From Tabrizicola sp. (lineage in GTDB: Bacteria; Pseudomonadota; Alphaproteobacteria; Rhodobacterales; Rhodobacteraceae), in contig NZ_JAUXZE010000050.1 of assembly GCF_030694085.1 (NCBI RefSeq), positions 21,846-85,845 of the forward strand: a stretch of DNA of 64,000 nt. The letters run 5' to 3'. The translations under genes were made by a program, and so were the position numbers. Below are positions 25,468 through 33,986 of this stretch, one piece after another (the stretch's first letter is position 1; every line of letters starts with the position of its first letter). The notes under the pieces were generated by a model, which saw only the letters and a program-made list of their open reading frames with translations, made no database searches and had not been told where the DNA came from.

Positions 25468-26652
25468 TTACTCCTTGACGAACAGTTTGCGTTCGACCTG
25501 GCACAGCGCCTGGGCCGGGCCGGTGTCGCCGATCAGGATGGTTTCGGTGGTCTCCAACCCCCAGCTGTCCATCCAGAGCGCGGGCATGAAGTGAAAGACC
25601 ATGCCGGGTTGCAGAACCGTCTCGTCCTCGGTGCGGATCGAGGCGGTGCGTTCGCCCCAATCGGGCGGATAGGACAGGCCGATCGGATAGCCCATCCGGC
25701 CCTCGCGGTGGATGCCGTATTTCTTCAGCACATCCATGAAGGCCTGGGCGATGTCGCGGGTCTGGTTGCCCGCGCGGGCGGCGGCAAGGCCGGCCTCGAT
25801 CCCTTCGATCTGCGCCTCTTCGGCGCGGCGCATCTCGGCGGGGGGCTGGCCCAGATAGACGGTCCGGCAGAGCGGAGCATGGTAGCGACGATAGCAGCCC
25901 GACAGTTCGAAGAACGTCGCCTCGCCCGCCTTCATCGGCGCGCCGTTCCAGGTCAGATGCGCGGCGGTGGCGTCCATGCCCGATGGCGTCAGCGGCACGA
26001 TGGCGGGATAGTCGCCCCAATCCTCGCCCACGCCGATCAGCCCGGCGCGGGAGATCTCGGCCACCAGTTCGTTCTTGCGCAGGCCCGGGCGCGACAGGTC
26101 GATGGCCGTCCGCACGATCTTTTCGGAAATCGCGGCGGCCTTGCGGATGAAGACGATCTCTTCGGCCGATTTCACCAGGCGCTGCCAGTTCACCAAAGCG
26201 GTGGCATCGACAAGCGTTGCCTTTGAAAGCTCCGAACCCAGCACCGCATGCGCCTTGGCCGAGTAGTAGTAATTCTCCATCTCCACCCCGACGCGGGCCT
26301 GTTCCAGCCCCATGTCGCGCAGGATGCGGGCAAGGTCCTGCATCGGGTGGCGCACGGTCGACTGCACATAGCTGTCGGCATAGCCGTGGATCGAAGGCGG
26401 GGCGATCCAGCAGGTGCGCAAGGCACCAAGGCTGTCCATGTGGCGACCCCACCAATGCGGCTCGCCTTCCATCGTCAGGATAACGCCCTGGTGGACGTAG
26501 AACGACCAGCCATCATAGCCCGTCAGCCAGGCCTGGTTTGACGGGTCGGTGACAAAGATCGCGTCCAGGCCCGCCTTGGCCATCGCGGCACGGGTCAGGG
26601 CGATTCGGCGGTCATATTCAGCTTGGCTGAAAGGGGCATTCTGCGGGGTCAT
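25468..26652 (-). CDS. doeA: Ectoine hydrolase DoeA/EutD (M24 fold)
   Basis: 394 residues with the creatinase/aminopeptidase pita-bread fold: N-terminal domain to about residue 155, then the catalytic domain containing GVGEDWGDYPAIVPLTPSG, GEATFFELSGCYRRYHAPLCRT and MVFHFMPALW. These conserved stretches and the adjacent ehu/eut genes identify the ectoine ring-opening hydrolase that yields N-acetyl-2,4-diaminobutyrate. First gene of the leftward doeA-M20-EamA-GntR operon, divergent from ehuB across a 185-bp regulatory region. Confidence 0.92.
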   Translation of the reverse strand: MTPQNAPFSQAEYDRRIALTRAAMAKAGLDAIFVTDPSNQAWLTGYDGWSFYVHQGVILTMEGEPHWWGRHMDSLGALRTCWIAPPSIHGYADSYVQSTVRHPMQDLARILRDMGLEQARVGVEMENYYYSAKAHAVLGSELSKATLVDATALVNWQRLVKSAEEIVFIRKAAAISEKIVRTAIDLSRPGLRKNELVAEISRAGLIGVGEDWGDYPAIVPLTPSGMDATAAHLTWNGAPMKAGEATFFELSGCYRRYHAPLCRTVYLGQPPAEMRRAEEAQIEGIEAGLAAARAGNQTRDIAQAFMDVLKKYGIHREGRMGYPIGLSYPPDWGERTASIRTEDETVLQPGMVFHFMPALWMDSWGLETTETILIGDTGPAQALCQVERKLFVKE

Positions 26653-26674
26653 GATTTCTCACTGGGGTGGCATG

Positions 26675-26684
26675 TTGTATACAA
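26675..26684. promoter_or_regulatory. Palindromic operator, doeA-proximal
   Basis: TTGTATACAA, a perfect 10-bp palindrome 22 bp upstream of the doeA start. It matches the core of the site at 26777-26790; the two centres are 104 bp apart, close to ten helical turns. Consistent with binding of the operon's FCD-type GntR regulator. Confidence 0.65.
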
Positions 26685-26752
26685 GACTAAGGACAGAGTT
26701 CGGAATTTTGCAAGCAATAATCCACTTACCCGTCATTTTACGGCAAAATCGC

Positions 26753-26790
26753 TTGACACAGTTTGAAGATTTCTTGTGTTGTATACAACA
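26753..26790 (+). promoter_or_regulatory. ehuB promoter with overlapping palindromic operator
   Basis: A TTGACA -35 box at 26753-26758 points rightward. At the spacing of the -10 region lies the perfect 14-bp palindrome TGTTGTATACAACA (26777-26790). A repressor bound there would cover the -10 element and start site of the ehu operon. Confidence 0.6.
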
Positions 26791-26837
26791 GGCGGAGAAA
26801 TCCATGAACAACCCACCGCCAAACAGGAGGATCCGAT

Positions 26838-27683
26838 ATGAAGATGTCTACCCTGACGACGACGGCGCTGGCCGGTCTTTGGCTTGGCGTTTCGGCCATT
26901 GCCGCCCTGGCAGGCCCGCTGGAAGACCGCATCGCAGCGGGCGACACCATCCGCATCGGCTTTGCCAATGAAATCCCGTTTGCCTATCCGGGCGAGGATG
27001 GCACCCCCAAGGGCTTTGTGAATGCCGCGGTGATCGGCGTGCTGGCCAAGATGGGCTATACCAACATCGAGACCGTCGAGACCGAGTGGGGCGGGCTGAT
27101 CCCCGGCCTGAACGCAGGCCAGTTCGACATCATCACCGGGGGCATGAACATCCTGGCTGCGCGCTGCGAGAACATCGCCTTTTCCGAGCCGATGGCCAAG
27201 ATCGGCGACGGGTTCATCGTGGCTCCGGGCAACCCCAAGGGCATCCAGACCTACACCGACGTCAAGGACAAGGCCGTGATGCTGGTGACGGGGGCGGGCT
27301 ATTCCAACATCGACGCCGCAAAGGCTGCGGGCGTGACCGAAGATCAGATCATGATCGTCCCCGGCCCGACCGAGATTCTTGCGGCCGTCACCGCTGGCCG
27401 GGCCGATGCCGGGACCGGCACCTATCCGACGATGAAACAGCTGGCCGACAGCTCCGGCGGCGCAGTCGAAATCGTGGATCCGTCCGCCATGCCGGAAGAG
27501 TCGTTCAACTGGGCCGGCGTGGGCTTCCGCAAGGAAGACCAGGACTTCCTTGACCGGTTCAACGCGGCGCAGAAAGACTATCTCGGCTCGCCCGAAATGC
27601 TGGCTGCGGTGGCTGAGTACGGCTACTCGGAAGCCATGCTGCCCGGCGACAAGACGACGGAATGGGTCTGCGCGAACCGCTAG
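26838..27683 (+). CDS. ehuB: Ectoine/hydroxyectoine ABC transporter, binding protein
   Basis: 281 residues; strong AGGAGGATC site before the ATG. Signal peptide to about residue 26 (ALAG), then a family-3 solute-binding protein: IRIGFANEIPFAYPG, GLIPGLNAGQFDIITGGMNI and RCENIAFSEPM, the arrangement of EhuB. It is the periplasmic receptor that delivers ectoines to EhuCD. First gene of ehuBCDA-eutBC; a strong hairpin follows it. Confidence 0.9.
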   Translation: MKMSTLTTTALAGLWLGVSAIAALAGPLEDRIAAGDTIRIGFANEIPFAYPGEDGTPKGFVNAAVIGVLAKMGYTNIETVETEWGGLIPGLNAGQFDIITGGMNILAARCENIAFSEPMAKIGDGFIVAPGNPKGIQTYTDVKDKAVMLVTGAGYSNIDAAKAAGVTEDQIMIVPGPTEILAAVTAGRADAGTGTYPTMKQLADSSGGAVEIVDPSAMPEESFNWAGVGFRKEDQDFLDRFNAAQKDYLGSPEMLAAVAEYGYSEAMLPGDKTTEWVCANR

Positions 27684-27694
27684 GCACCCAACAT

Positions 27695-27719
27695 GCGGGG
27701 TCGGACGTTCCGGCCCCGC
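27695..27719 (+). terminator. Hairpin between ehuB and ehuC (attenuator or mRNA stabiliser)
   Basis: GCGGGGTCGGA (27695-27705), loop CGT, TCCGGCCCCGC (27709-27719): 11 base pairs with one G-T pair, followed by CCTTT. Such hairpins after binding-protein genes commonly stabilise the upstream message and reduce read-through, giving excess receptor over permease. Confidence 0.65.
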
Positions 27720-27749
27720 CCTTTCGCATAACCAAGGGGTAGACCGGCG

Positions 27750-28409
27750 ATGTGGGAGTTCCTGCAAACCTATGGCCCAAGGCTGCTTGACGGCGCGCTG
27801 GTCACCTGTGCCCAGTTCATTCTTGCCGCCCTTGTCGCCTGCGTAGCGGCACTTGCGGCAGGACTTGGCCGCCTGTCGTCCCTGTGGCCGGTCCGCAGCC
27901 TTTCGGTCGTCTACATCGAACTTTTCCGGGGCACGTCGCTTCTGGTCCAGCTGTACTGGATTTTCTTCGTCCTGCCCCTGTTCGGGATCAGCCTGCCAAA
28001 ATTCGAGGCCGGGTTCCTGTCTGTCGGCCTGAACGTCGGGGCCTATGGCGCCGAGATCGTGCGCGGCGCGATCCAGGCCGTCCCGCGCGGACAGTGGGAG
28101 GCGGGGTATGCCCTGTCGATGTCGCCCGCCAAGCGGATGCGGCGGATCATCCTGCCGCAGGCGCTGGTGCTGATGCTGCCGCCCTGGGGCAACCTGATGA
28201 TCGAGCTTTTGAAGGGCACCGCCCTTGTCGCGCTGATCGCCGTGCCCGACCTGATGTTCGTGGCCAAGCAGATCAACGGCGCCACCTTCCGGTCGGCCGA
28301 GGCGTTCGGCGCGGCGCTTGTCATCTACTACCTTCTGGCCCGGGTGCTGATCACCCCCGCGATGCGCGGGCTGGAACGGGCCATGGCGCGGAGGCTTGGC
28401 CGGGCATGA
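27750..28409 (+). CDS. ehuC: Ectoine ABC transporter permease EhuC
   Basis: 219 residues, a HisM-type polar amino acid permease with about five membrane helices and the EAA loop (EAGYALSMSPAKRMRRIILPQAL). YIELFRGTSLLVQLYW is the family's conserved motif. Its stop overlaps the ehuD start by 4 bp. Confidence 0.9.
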   Translation: MWEFLQTYGPRLLDGALVTCAQFILAALVACVAALAAGLGRLSSLWPVRSLSVVYIELFRGTSLLVQLYWIFFVLPLFGISLPKFEAGFLSVGLNVGAYGAEIVRGAIQAVPRGQWEAGYALSMSPAKRMRRIILPQALVLMLPPWGNLMIELLKGTALVALIAVPDLMFVAKQINGATFRSAEAFGAALVIYYLLARVLITPAMRGLERAMARRLGRA

Positions 28410-29074
28410 CCTTTGACTGGAACTGGGAATTCGCCATCGAAATCCTGCCGCGCCTGCTGCGGGCCACGATCAACACCCTGATCGCGGCCGGGGTGGGCTA
28501 TGGGATCGCCATGATCCTGGGGCTGGTCTTCGCGCTGGCGCTGCGCAGCTCCGGTCGCCTGCCGCGCACCCTGTTGCGCGAGGTGCTGGAGTTCATCCGT
28601 TCGACCCCTCTGGTCGTGCAGATCTTCTTCATCTTCTACGTCGGCCCGCAGGTCGGCATCACGCTGTCGCCCTGGGTCGCCGGGATGATCGCCATCGGCC
28701 TGCACTATTCGGCCTATCTGGCCGAGGTTTACCGCGCCGGAATCGAAGCCGTGCCGCGCGGCCAGTGGGAATCCTGCCGCGCCCTGAACCTGACCACCCG
28801 CGACAGCTATGTGCGCATCATTCTGCCGCAGGCCTTGCCGCATGCCGTGCCGGGCATGGGCAATTATCTGGTCGGCATCTTCAAGGACACGCCGATGCTG
28901 TCGGTGATCGGGGTGACCGAACTGATGCAGGCCGCCAATTCCATCGGCTCGGAAACCTACCGCTTTCTTGAGCCTTACACGCTGGTCGGTCTGATCTTTC
29001 TTGCGCTGTCGCTGCCCACGGCAGGTCTTGTCCGCCTGGGCGAACGTCGGCTGCGCCGCAAACTGGGGCTTTGA
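28406..29074 (+). CDS. ehuD: Ectoine ABC transporter permease EhuD
   Basis: 222 residues from the ATG at 28406. HisM-type permease with RSTPLVVQIFFIFY and the EAA loop SCRALNLTTRDSYVRIILPQ. It forms the heterodimeric channel with EhuC. ehuA begins 3 bp later. Confidence 0.9.
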   Translation: MTFDWNWEFAIEILPRLLRATINTLIAAGVGYGIAMILGLVFALALRSSGRLPRTLLREVLEFIRSTPLVVQIFFIFYVGPQVGITLSPWVAGMIAIGLHYSAYLAEVYRAGIEAVPRGQWESCRALNLTTRDSYVRIILPQALPHAVPGMGNYLVGIFKDTPMLSVIGVTELMQAANSIGSETYRFLEPYTLVGLIFLALSLPTAGLVRLGERRLRRKLGL

Positions 29075-29077
29075 GTC

Positions 29078-29890
29078 ATGGATCTGTCCGCCTATCCCTT
29101 GGAACTGCCCGAAAGCGACCGCCCGATGGTGCGCTTCATGAACGTGACCAAAAGCTATGGCTCGCTGGTCGTGCTGGACAGCCTGAACCTGGACATCCAG
29201 CGAGGCGAGATGGTGTCGGTGATCGGTCCGTCGGGTTCGGGCAAGACCACGGTCCTGCGCATGCTGATGACGCTGGAGACGATCAATGACGGCGTGATCT
29301 ATGTCGATGGCAAGCCCCTGACCCACATGGTCCGAAACGGGCGTCTGGTCCCCGCAGACGAGGCGCATCTGCGGCGGATGCGGGCCTCGATCGGCATGTG
29401 TTTCCAGCATTTCAACCTGTTTCCGCACATGACCGCGCTGCAGAACTGCATGGAAGGTCCGGTGCAGGTGCTGGGCCTGCCCAAGGCCGAGGCGCGGGCA
29501 CGGGCCGAGGAACTTCTGGCGATGGTCGGCATGATCGACAAGAAGGACCAGCACCCCTCGCGCCTGTCCGGGGGTCAGCAGCAGCGCGTGGCGATTGCCC
29601 GCGCACTGGCGATGCGGCCGCGCATCATGCTGTTTGACGAGGTGACCTCGGCGCTTGACCCCGAGGTGATCGGCGAGGTGACGCAGGTCATTCGCAAGCT
29701 GGTGGCCGAACATGATCTGACCATGCTGATGGTCACACACCAGATGGGCTTTGCCCGCGACATCTCGGACCGGATCTGTTTCTTCTACAAGGGTCGGATC
29801 GAGGAACAGGCCGCACCCGAGCAGTTCTTCACCAACCCGCAGCGGGAACGGACGCAGCAATTCCTGCGGGCGGTCAAGGATGCCGATTAA
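29078..29890 (+). CDS. ehuA: Ectoine ABC transporter ATPase EhuA
   Basis: 270 residues: Walker A GPSGSGKTT, Q-loop in MCFQHFNLFPHMT, signature LSGGQQQRVAIARAL, Walker B IMLFDEVTSALDPE and a switch His in VTHQMGF. Polar amino acid importer ATPase clade. The eutB start lies within its last codons (11-bp overlap). Confidence 0.93.
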   Translation: MDLSAYPLELPESDRPMVRFMNVTKSYGSLVVLDSLNLDIQRGEMVSVIGPSGSGKTTVLRMLMTLETINDGVIYVDGKPLTHMVRNGRLVPADEAHLRRMRASIGMCFQHFNLFPHMTALQNCMEGPVQVLGLPKAEARARAEELLAMVGMIDKKDQHPSRLSGGQQQRVAIARALAMRPRIMLFDEVTSALDPEVIGEVTQVIRKLVAEHDLTMLMVTHQMGFARDISDRICFFYKGRIEEQAAPEQFFTNPQRERTQQFLRAVKDAD

Positions 29891-30887
29891 GCCGCTGACG
29901 CTGGCCGATGTGCTGGCTGCGGCCAAGGTGATCCGGGGCCGGGCCGACGGCACACCGCTGGTGCCGTCGCAAATCCCCGGCCTGGGGCAAGAGATGCTGC
30001 TCAAGCTTGAAACCACGCAACCGATGGGCGCGTTCAAGCTGCGAGGGGCGCTGACTGCGCTGGCCGCCCTGCCGCCCGACGCGCCGGGGGTGGTGTGCTG
30101 TTCCACCGGCAACCACGGTCGCGCCATCGCCTATGCCGCCCGCGAGATGGGCCTGCGTGCCGTGGTCTGCATGTCGGCGCTTGTGCCTGCCGCCAAGGTC
30201 GCGGGCATCCGCGCCCTTGGGGCCGAGGTGCGGATCATCGGCCGGTCACAGGACGATGCCGCCAAAGAAAGCCGGGCGCTTGTGGCGACCGAGGGGCTGG
30301 TGGAAATCCCGCCCTTTGACGATGCCCGTGTCATCGCCGGGCAGGGGACCATCGGGCTGGAACTTCTGGCCGCCCGGCCTGACCTGTCCACGCTGCTTCT
30401 ACCGCTGTCAGGCGGGGGCCTTGCCGCCGGGGTGGCGCTGGCCGCCAAGGCGATCAAGCCCGGCCTGCGCGTCATCGGCATCTCGATGGAACGCGGCGCG
30501 GCGATGCAGGCGTCCATTGCAGCGGGTCATCCGGTGGCGGTGACGGAATACCCGTCGCTGGCCGACAGTCTGGGCGGTGGGATCGGGTTGCAGAACCGGC
30601 TGACCTTGGCGCTCTGCCGCGATCTTCTGGACGAGGTTGTGCTTGTGGACGAGGTGGCAATCCGCGACGCCATGCAGGCGCTGTTCTTCCATGACCGCAT
30701 GGTGGCCGAGGGCAGCGCGGTCGTGGGACTGGCGGCGGTGATGACGGGGGCCGTGCGGCTTGGTGGGCCTGCGGCAACCATCCTGACCGGGCGCAACACC
30801 GACATGACCAGCTTTGCCGATATCGTCGCGGGGCGCGACCTGCAGATCGGCGACATTTTCCTGAAGGGCAGACCCTATGGCGCATGA
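29880..30887 (+). CDS. eutB: EutB, threonine dehydratase-like (hydroxyectoine use)
   Basis: 335 residues from the ATG at 29880. Fold-type II PLP enzyme: the PLP lysine lies in MGAFKLRGAL, the phosphate loop is SGGGLAAGV, and STGNHGRAIAYAA is the substrate loop. In ectoine clusters EutB and EutC are predicted to convert hydroxyectoine to ectoine (dehydration then reduction); the assignment here rests on gene order. It overlaps eutC by 11 bp. Confidence 0.88.
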   Translation: MPIKPLTLADVLAAAKVIRGRADGTPLVPSQIPGLGQEMLLKLETTQPMGAFKLRGALTALAALPPDAPGVVCCSTGNHGRAIAYAAREMGLRAVVCMSALVPAAKVAGIRALGAEVRIIGRSQDDAAKESRALVATEGLVEIPPFDDARVIAGQGTIGLELLAARPDLSTLLLPLSGGGLAAGVALAAKAIKPGLRVIGISMERGAAMQASIAAGHPVAVTEYPSLADSLGGGIGLQNRLTLALCRDLLDEVVLVDEVAIRDAMQALFFHDRMVAEGSAVVGLAAVMTGAVRLGGPAATILTGRNTDMTSFADIVAGRDLQIGDIFLKGRPYGA

Positions 30888-31863
30888 CATCCAGATCGTC
30901 ACCGAGGCCGAACTGCGCCGGATCGTCGCGCTTGACCTGACCACGGTAGACGTGATCGAGGCCGCCTTTGCCGCGCTGGCATCGGGCGGGGTGGTGATGC
31001 CACCGATCCTGTCGATGGACCTGCCCGCAGCGCATGGCGAGGTGGATGTGAAAACCGCCTATATCCCCGGCTTTGACGGCTTTGCGATCAAGGTCAGCCC
31101 CGGCTTTTTCAACAACCCAGCCTTGGGCCTGCCCAGCCTGAACGGGCTGATGATCCTGTTCTCGGCCAAGACCGGGCTGGTGCAATCGCTGTTTCTGGAC
31201 AATGGCTATCTGACCGACATCCGCACCGCCGCAGCCGGCGCGGTGGCCGCCCGCCATCTGGCACCCGAAATGGTCGAAACGGCTGGTGTCATCGGCACCG
31301 GGGTCCAGGCGCGGCTGCAGATGCAGGCGGCCCATCTGGTACGGCCCTTCCAGCGCCTGTTGGTTCATGGCCGCGATCCGGTAAAGGCCCGCGCCTGCGC
31401 CGATGATCTGGCCGCCCGTCTTGGCGTTCAGGCGCAGGCGGTCGACAGCGCGGAAACCCTTGTCCGGGCTTCGCAACTTGTGGTCACAACGACGCCCGCC
31501 CGCGCGCCGCTGATCCGCGCCGAATGGCTGCATCCGGGGCTGCATATCACCGCCATGGGCTCGGACCAGTCGGGCAAGAATGAAATCGACCCGCGTGCCC
31601 TTGCCGCCGCCGATGCCTATGTCTGCGACCGGGTAAGCCAGTGCGAAGTCTCGGGCGAGATGGAGGCGGCGCTGGCCGCCGGTCTGTGGACCAAGGGCCG
31701 CCCGGCCGAACTGGGCGAGGTCATCACCGGCGCAAGGCCTGGCCGCCACAGCCCGCAGGATGTCACGATCTGCGATCTGACCGGCACCGGCGTGCAGGAT
31801 ACCGCCATCGCCACTCATGTCCGCGCCCGCCACCCGCAGGCCGGCACGATCCTGCAGGCCTAG
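30877..31863 (+). CDS. eutC: EutC, ornithine cyclodeaminase-like reductase
   Basis: 328 residues of the OCD/mu-crystallin family: VKTAYIPGFDGFAIKVSPG substrate region, Rossmann motif GVIGTGVQARLQ near residue 138, and DLTGTGVQD near the C-terminus. Partner of EutB. Last gene of the rightward ehu-eut operon; its stop overlaps the convergent doeX gene by 4 bp. Confidence 0.88.
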   Translation: MAHDIQIVTEAELRRIVALDLTTVDVIEAAFAALASGGVVMPPILSMDLPAAHGEVDVKTAYIPGFDGFAIKVSPGFFNNPALGLPSLNGLMILFSAKTGLVQSLFLDNGYLTDIRTAAAGAVAARHLAPEMVETAGVIGTGVQARLQMQAAHLVRPFQRLLVHGRDPVKARACADDLAARLGVQAQAVDSAETLVRASQLVVTTTPARAPLIRAEWLHPGLHITAMGSDQSGKNEIDPRALAAADAYVCDRVSQCEVSGEMEAALAAGLWTKGRPAELGEVITGARPGRHSPQDVTICDLTGTGVQDTAIATHVRARHPQAGTILQA

Positions 31864-32321
31864 CCTATCGGCAGCGCGAACCCCGCCTTCACCCGGTCGA
31901 TCACCACCATGGTCTTGAACCCCCGGATATCGGGGTTGCCATAAAAGAACCGCCGGGTGAACTGCTCGAAGTCTTCCATGTCCCGCGCCGTCACGACCAG
32001 CACGAAATCGGCGTCCCCTGTGACGTAATAGCCCGTCATGATTTCCGGCGTGGCGCGGATCGACGCCTTGAAGCGGTCGATGATATCGGCACGCTCGCGC
32101 TCCAGCGTGACATGCACCAGCGTCGTCAACTCGCGCCCGATGGCCTTTGGCGAGACGATGGACAGATCCGCCTCGATCACCTTGTCCTCGCGCAGCCGCT
32201 TCATCCGACGCTGACAGGCGGTCGGCGACAGGCCGACCATCTCGCCCAGAACCTCGCTGGATTGGCGGTTGTTCTCTTGCAGGGCGCGGAGAATCTTCAG
32301 ATCAATTGCATCAAGGGTCAT
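31860..32321 (-). CDS. doeX: Lrp/AsnC-family regulator DoeX
   Basis: 153 residues from the ATG at 32321 (AGGAAGG upstream; the longer frame to 32405 lacks a site). Helix-turn-helix (NNRQSSEVLGEMVGLSPTACQRRMKRL) followed by the RAM/AsnC ligand domain (GYYVTGDADFVLVVTARDM). AsnC proteins accompany ectoine degradation genes and bind intermediates of the pathway. Divergent from doeD with about 125 bp between starts. Confidence 0.88.
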   Translation of the reverse strand: MTLDAIDLKILRALQENNRQSSEVLGEMVGLSPTACQRRMKRLREDKVIEADLSIVSPKAIGRELTTLVHVTLERERADIIDRFKASIRATPEIMTGYYVTGDADFVLVVTARDMEDFEQFTRRFFYGNPDIRGFKTMVVIDRVKAGFALPIG

Positions 32322-32446
32322 GCACAGCCTTCCTGTACCATTTGCCGAAATATTGCAGGATTCCTGCGCGGAATACCAGAAATACGACGTAAACCGCAGG
32401 CTCAAGCAAGTATTCTGTGCCTCACCCCTTGCCTCAGGAGCCGCAG

Positions 32447-33850
32447 ATGGATCACAGCCTTTCCCAGATCGCCGAGATGGACCGTGCCAGCGTGCTGCAT
32501 CCCTTCACCCAGGCGAAAGACTATGCCAGCGGCAAGGCGGGCGATCCGACCATTGTCACCGGCGGCAAGGGCATCCGCATTCAGGACGCCAAGGGCAACA
32601 GCTATATCGACGCTTTCGCCGGGCTTTACTGCGTCAACATCGGCTACGGCCGTGACGAGGTGGCCGATGCCATCTCCAAGCAGGCGCATCAACTGGCCTA
32701 TTACCACTCTTACGCCGCGCATACGACGGACCAGCTTGCCATTCTCTCCGACCGGCTTGTCCGCATGGCGCCGGGCAAGATGAGCAAGGTGTTCTATGGC
32801 ATGTCGGGGTCGGATGCCAACGAAACCCAGGCGAAACTTGTGTGGTATTACAACAACCTGCGCGGCAAGCCTGGCAAGAAGAAGATCATCTCGCGCGACC
32901 GCGGCTATCATGGCTGCTCGGTTGTATCGGGTTCGATGACCGGGATGAGCTTTTACCATGACCATATGGATCTGCCGATGGGCCTGATCCGCCATACCGG
33001 CGCGCCGCACCATTACTGGGGCGCGGAACCCGGCGAAAGCGAAGAGCAGTTCTCGGCCCGCCGCGCGGCCGAGTTGGAGGCAATGATCCTGCGCGAGGGC
33101 CCCGACACCGTGGGGGCCTTCATCGGCGAGCCGGTTCTGGGCACCGGTGGCATCACCCCGCCGCCCGCAGGCTACTGGGCGGCCATTCAGGCGGTGCTGC
33201 GCAAATATGATGTGCTTTTGATCGCTGACGAAGTGGTGACGGGCTTTGGCCGCACCGGCGTGCTGTTTGGTTGCACCAAATACGACATCGAGCCTGACCT
33301 CATTACCGTCGCCAAGGGCCTGACCTCGGCCTATGTACCGCTGTCGGCGGCCATCATCGGTGAAAAGGTCTACAAGGTAATTGAAGAGGGGGCTGACAAA
33401 GTCGGCGCTTTCAGCCACGGCTACACATACTCTGGTCACCCCATCGGGGTCGCCTGCGCCAATGCGGTGCTGGATATTGTCGAGCGCGAAGATCTGCCCG
33501 GTAATGCCCGCACCACCGGCGCCTATTTCCAGGACCGTCTGCGGCAGGTCTTTGCGCAGCTTCCCATCGTCGGCGAAGTGCGCGGCGTCGGGTTGATGGC
33601 AGCCCTCGAATTCGTTGCTGACCGGGACAAGAAGCAGCGTTTCGATCCGGCCCTGAAAGTCGGAGCCAAGGTCTCGGCCGCTGCACGGGCGCGCGGCCTC
33701 ATTGCCCGCGCCATGCCGCATGGTGACATTCTGGGCTTTGCCCCGCCGCTTGTCACGACCCGCGAGGATGTGGACGCCATCATCGACATCGCCGAAGCGG
33801 CCGTGCGCGAGGTGATGGACCAGTTGACCCGCGAGAAGGCCGTGGCCTGA
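32447..33850 (+). CDS. doeD: Diaminobutyrate aminotransferase DoeD (class III)
   Basis: 467 residues from the ATG at 32447, with AGGAG 7 bases upstream. Class III PLP transaminase: [19 protein letters not shown], cofactor Asp in [15 protein letters not shown], and PLP lysine in [18 protein letters not shown]. Expected to convert L-2,4-diaminobutyrate to aspartate semialdehyde. doeC follows after about 135 bp in the same direction. Confidence 0.88.
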   Translation: MDHSLSQIAEMDRASVLHPFTQAKDYASGKAGDPTIVTGGKGIRIQDAKGNSYIDAFAGLYCVNIGYGRDEVADAISKQAHQLAYYHSYAAHTTDQLAILSDRLVRMAPGKMSKVFYGMSGSDANETQAKLVWYYNNLRGKPGKKKIISRDRGYHGCSVVSGSMTGMSFYHDHMDLPMGLIRHTGAPHHYWGAEPGESEEQFSARRAAELEAMILREGPDTVGAFIGEPVLGTGGITPPPAGYWAAIQAVLRKYDVLLIADEVVTGFGRTGVLFGCTKYDIEPDLITVAKGLTSAYVPLSAAIIGEKVYKVIEEGADKVGAFSHGYTYSGHPIGVACANAVLDIVEREDLPGNARTTGAYFQDRLRQVFAQLPIVGEVRGVGLMAALEFVADRDKKQRFDPALKVGAKVSAAARARGLIARAMPHGDILGFAPPLVTTREDVDAIIDIAEAAVREVMDQLTREKAVA

Positions 33851-33986
33851 CCACGCAACCGACGCGCTGGATCACCAAAAGGCGCCGCGACCCGATCCTG
33901 TCGCGGCCCACTTCCGCCATAATGCCGGTCTCGCCGCAGCTGGAGCGCTGTGCCGCGCAGACTTACAGACGACAGGACAGCCTCAG

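Noticed and set aside
24115..26226. 703-codon plus-strand open frame opposite the deacylase and doeA genes
   Set aside because: It is antisense to two genes with intact catalytic motifs, has no motif of its own, and long antisense frames are expected in high-GC DNA.
28328..30127. 599-codon minus-strand open frame opposite ehuD, ehuA and eutB
   Set aside because: The opposite strand encodes overlapping ABC transporter and PLP-enzyme genes with all key motifs; this is a GC-driven shadow.
30472..31833. 453-codon minus-strand frame opposite eutB/eutC
   Set aside because: Shadow of well-supported genes; His/Arg/Gln-rich composition typical of antisense reading.
32402..33721. 439-codon minus-strand frame opposite doeD
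   Set aside because: doeD has all class III transaminase motifs on the plus strand.
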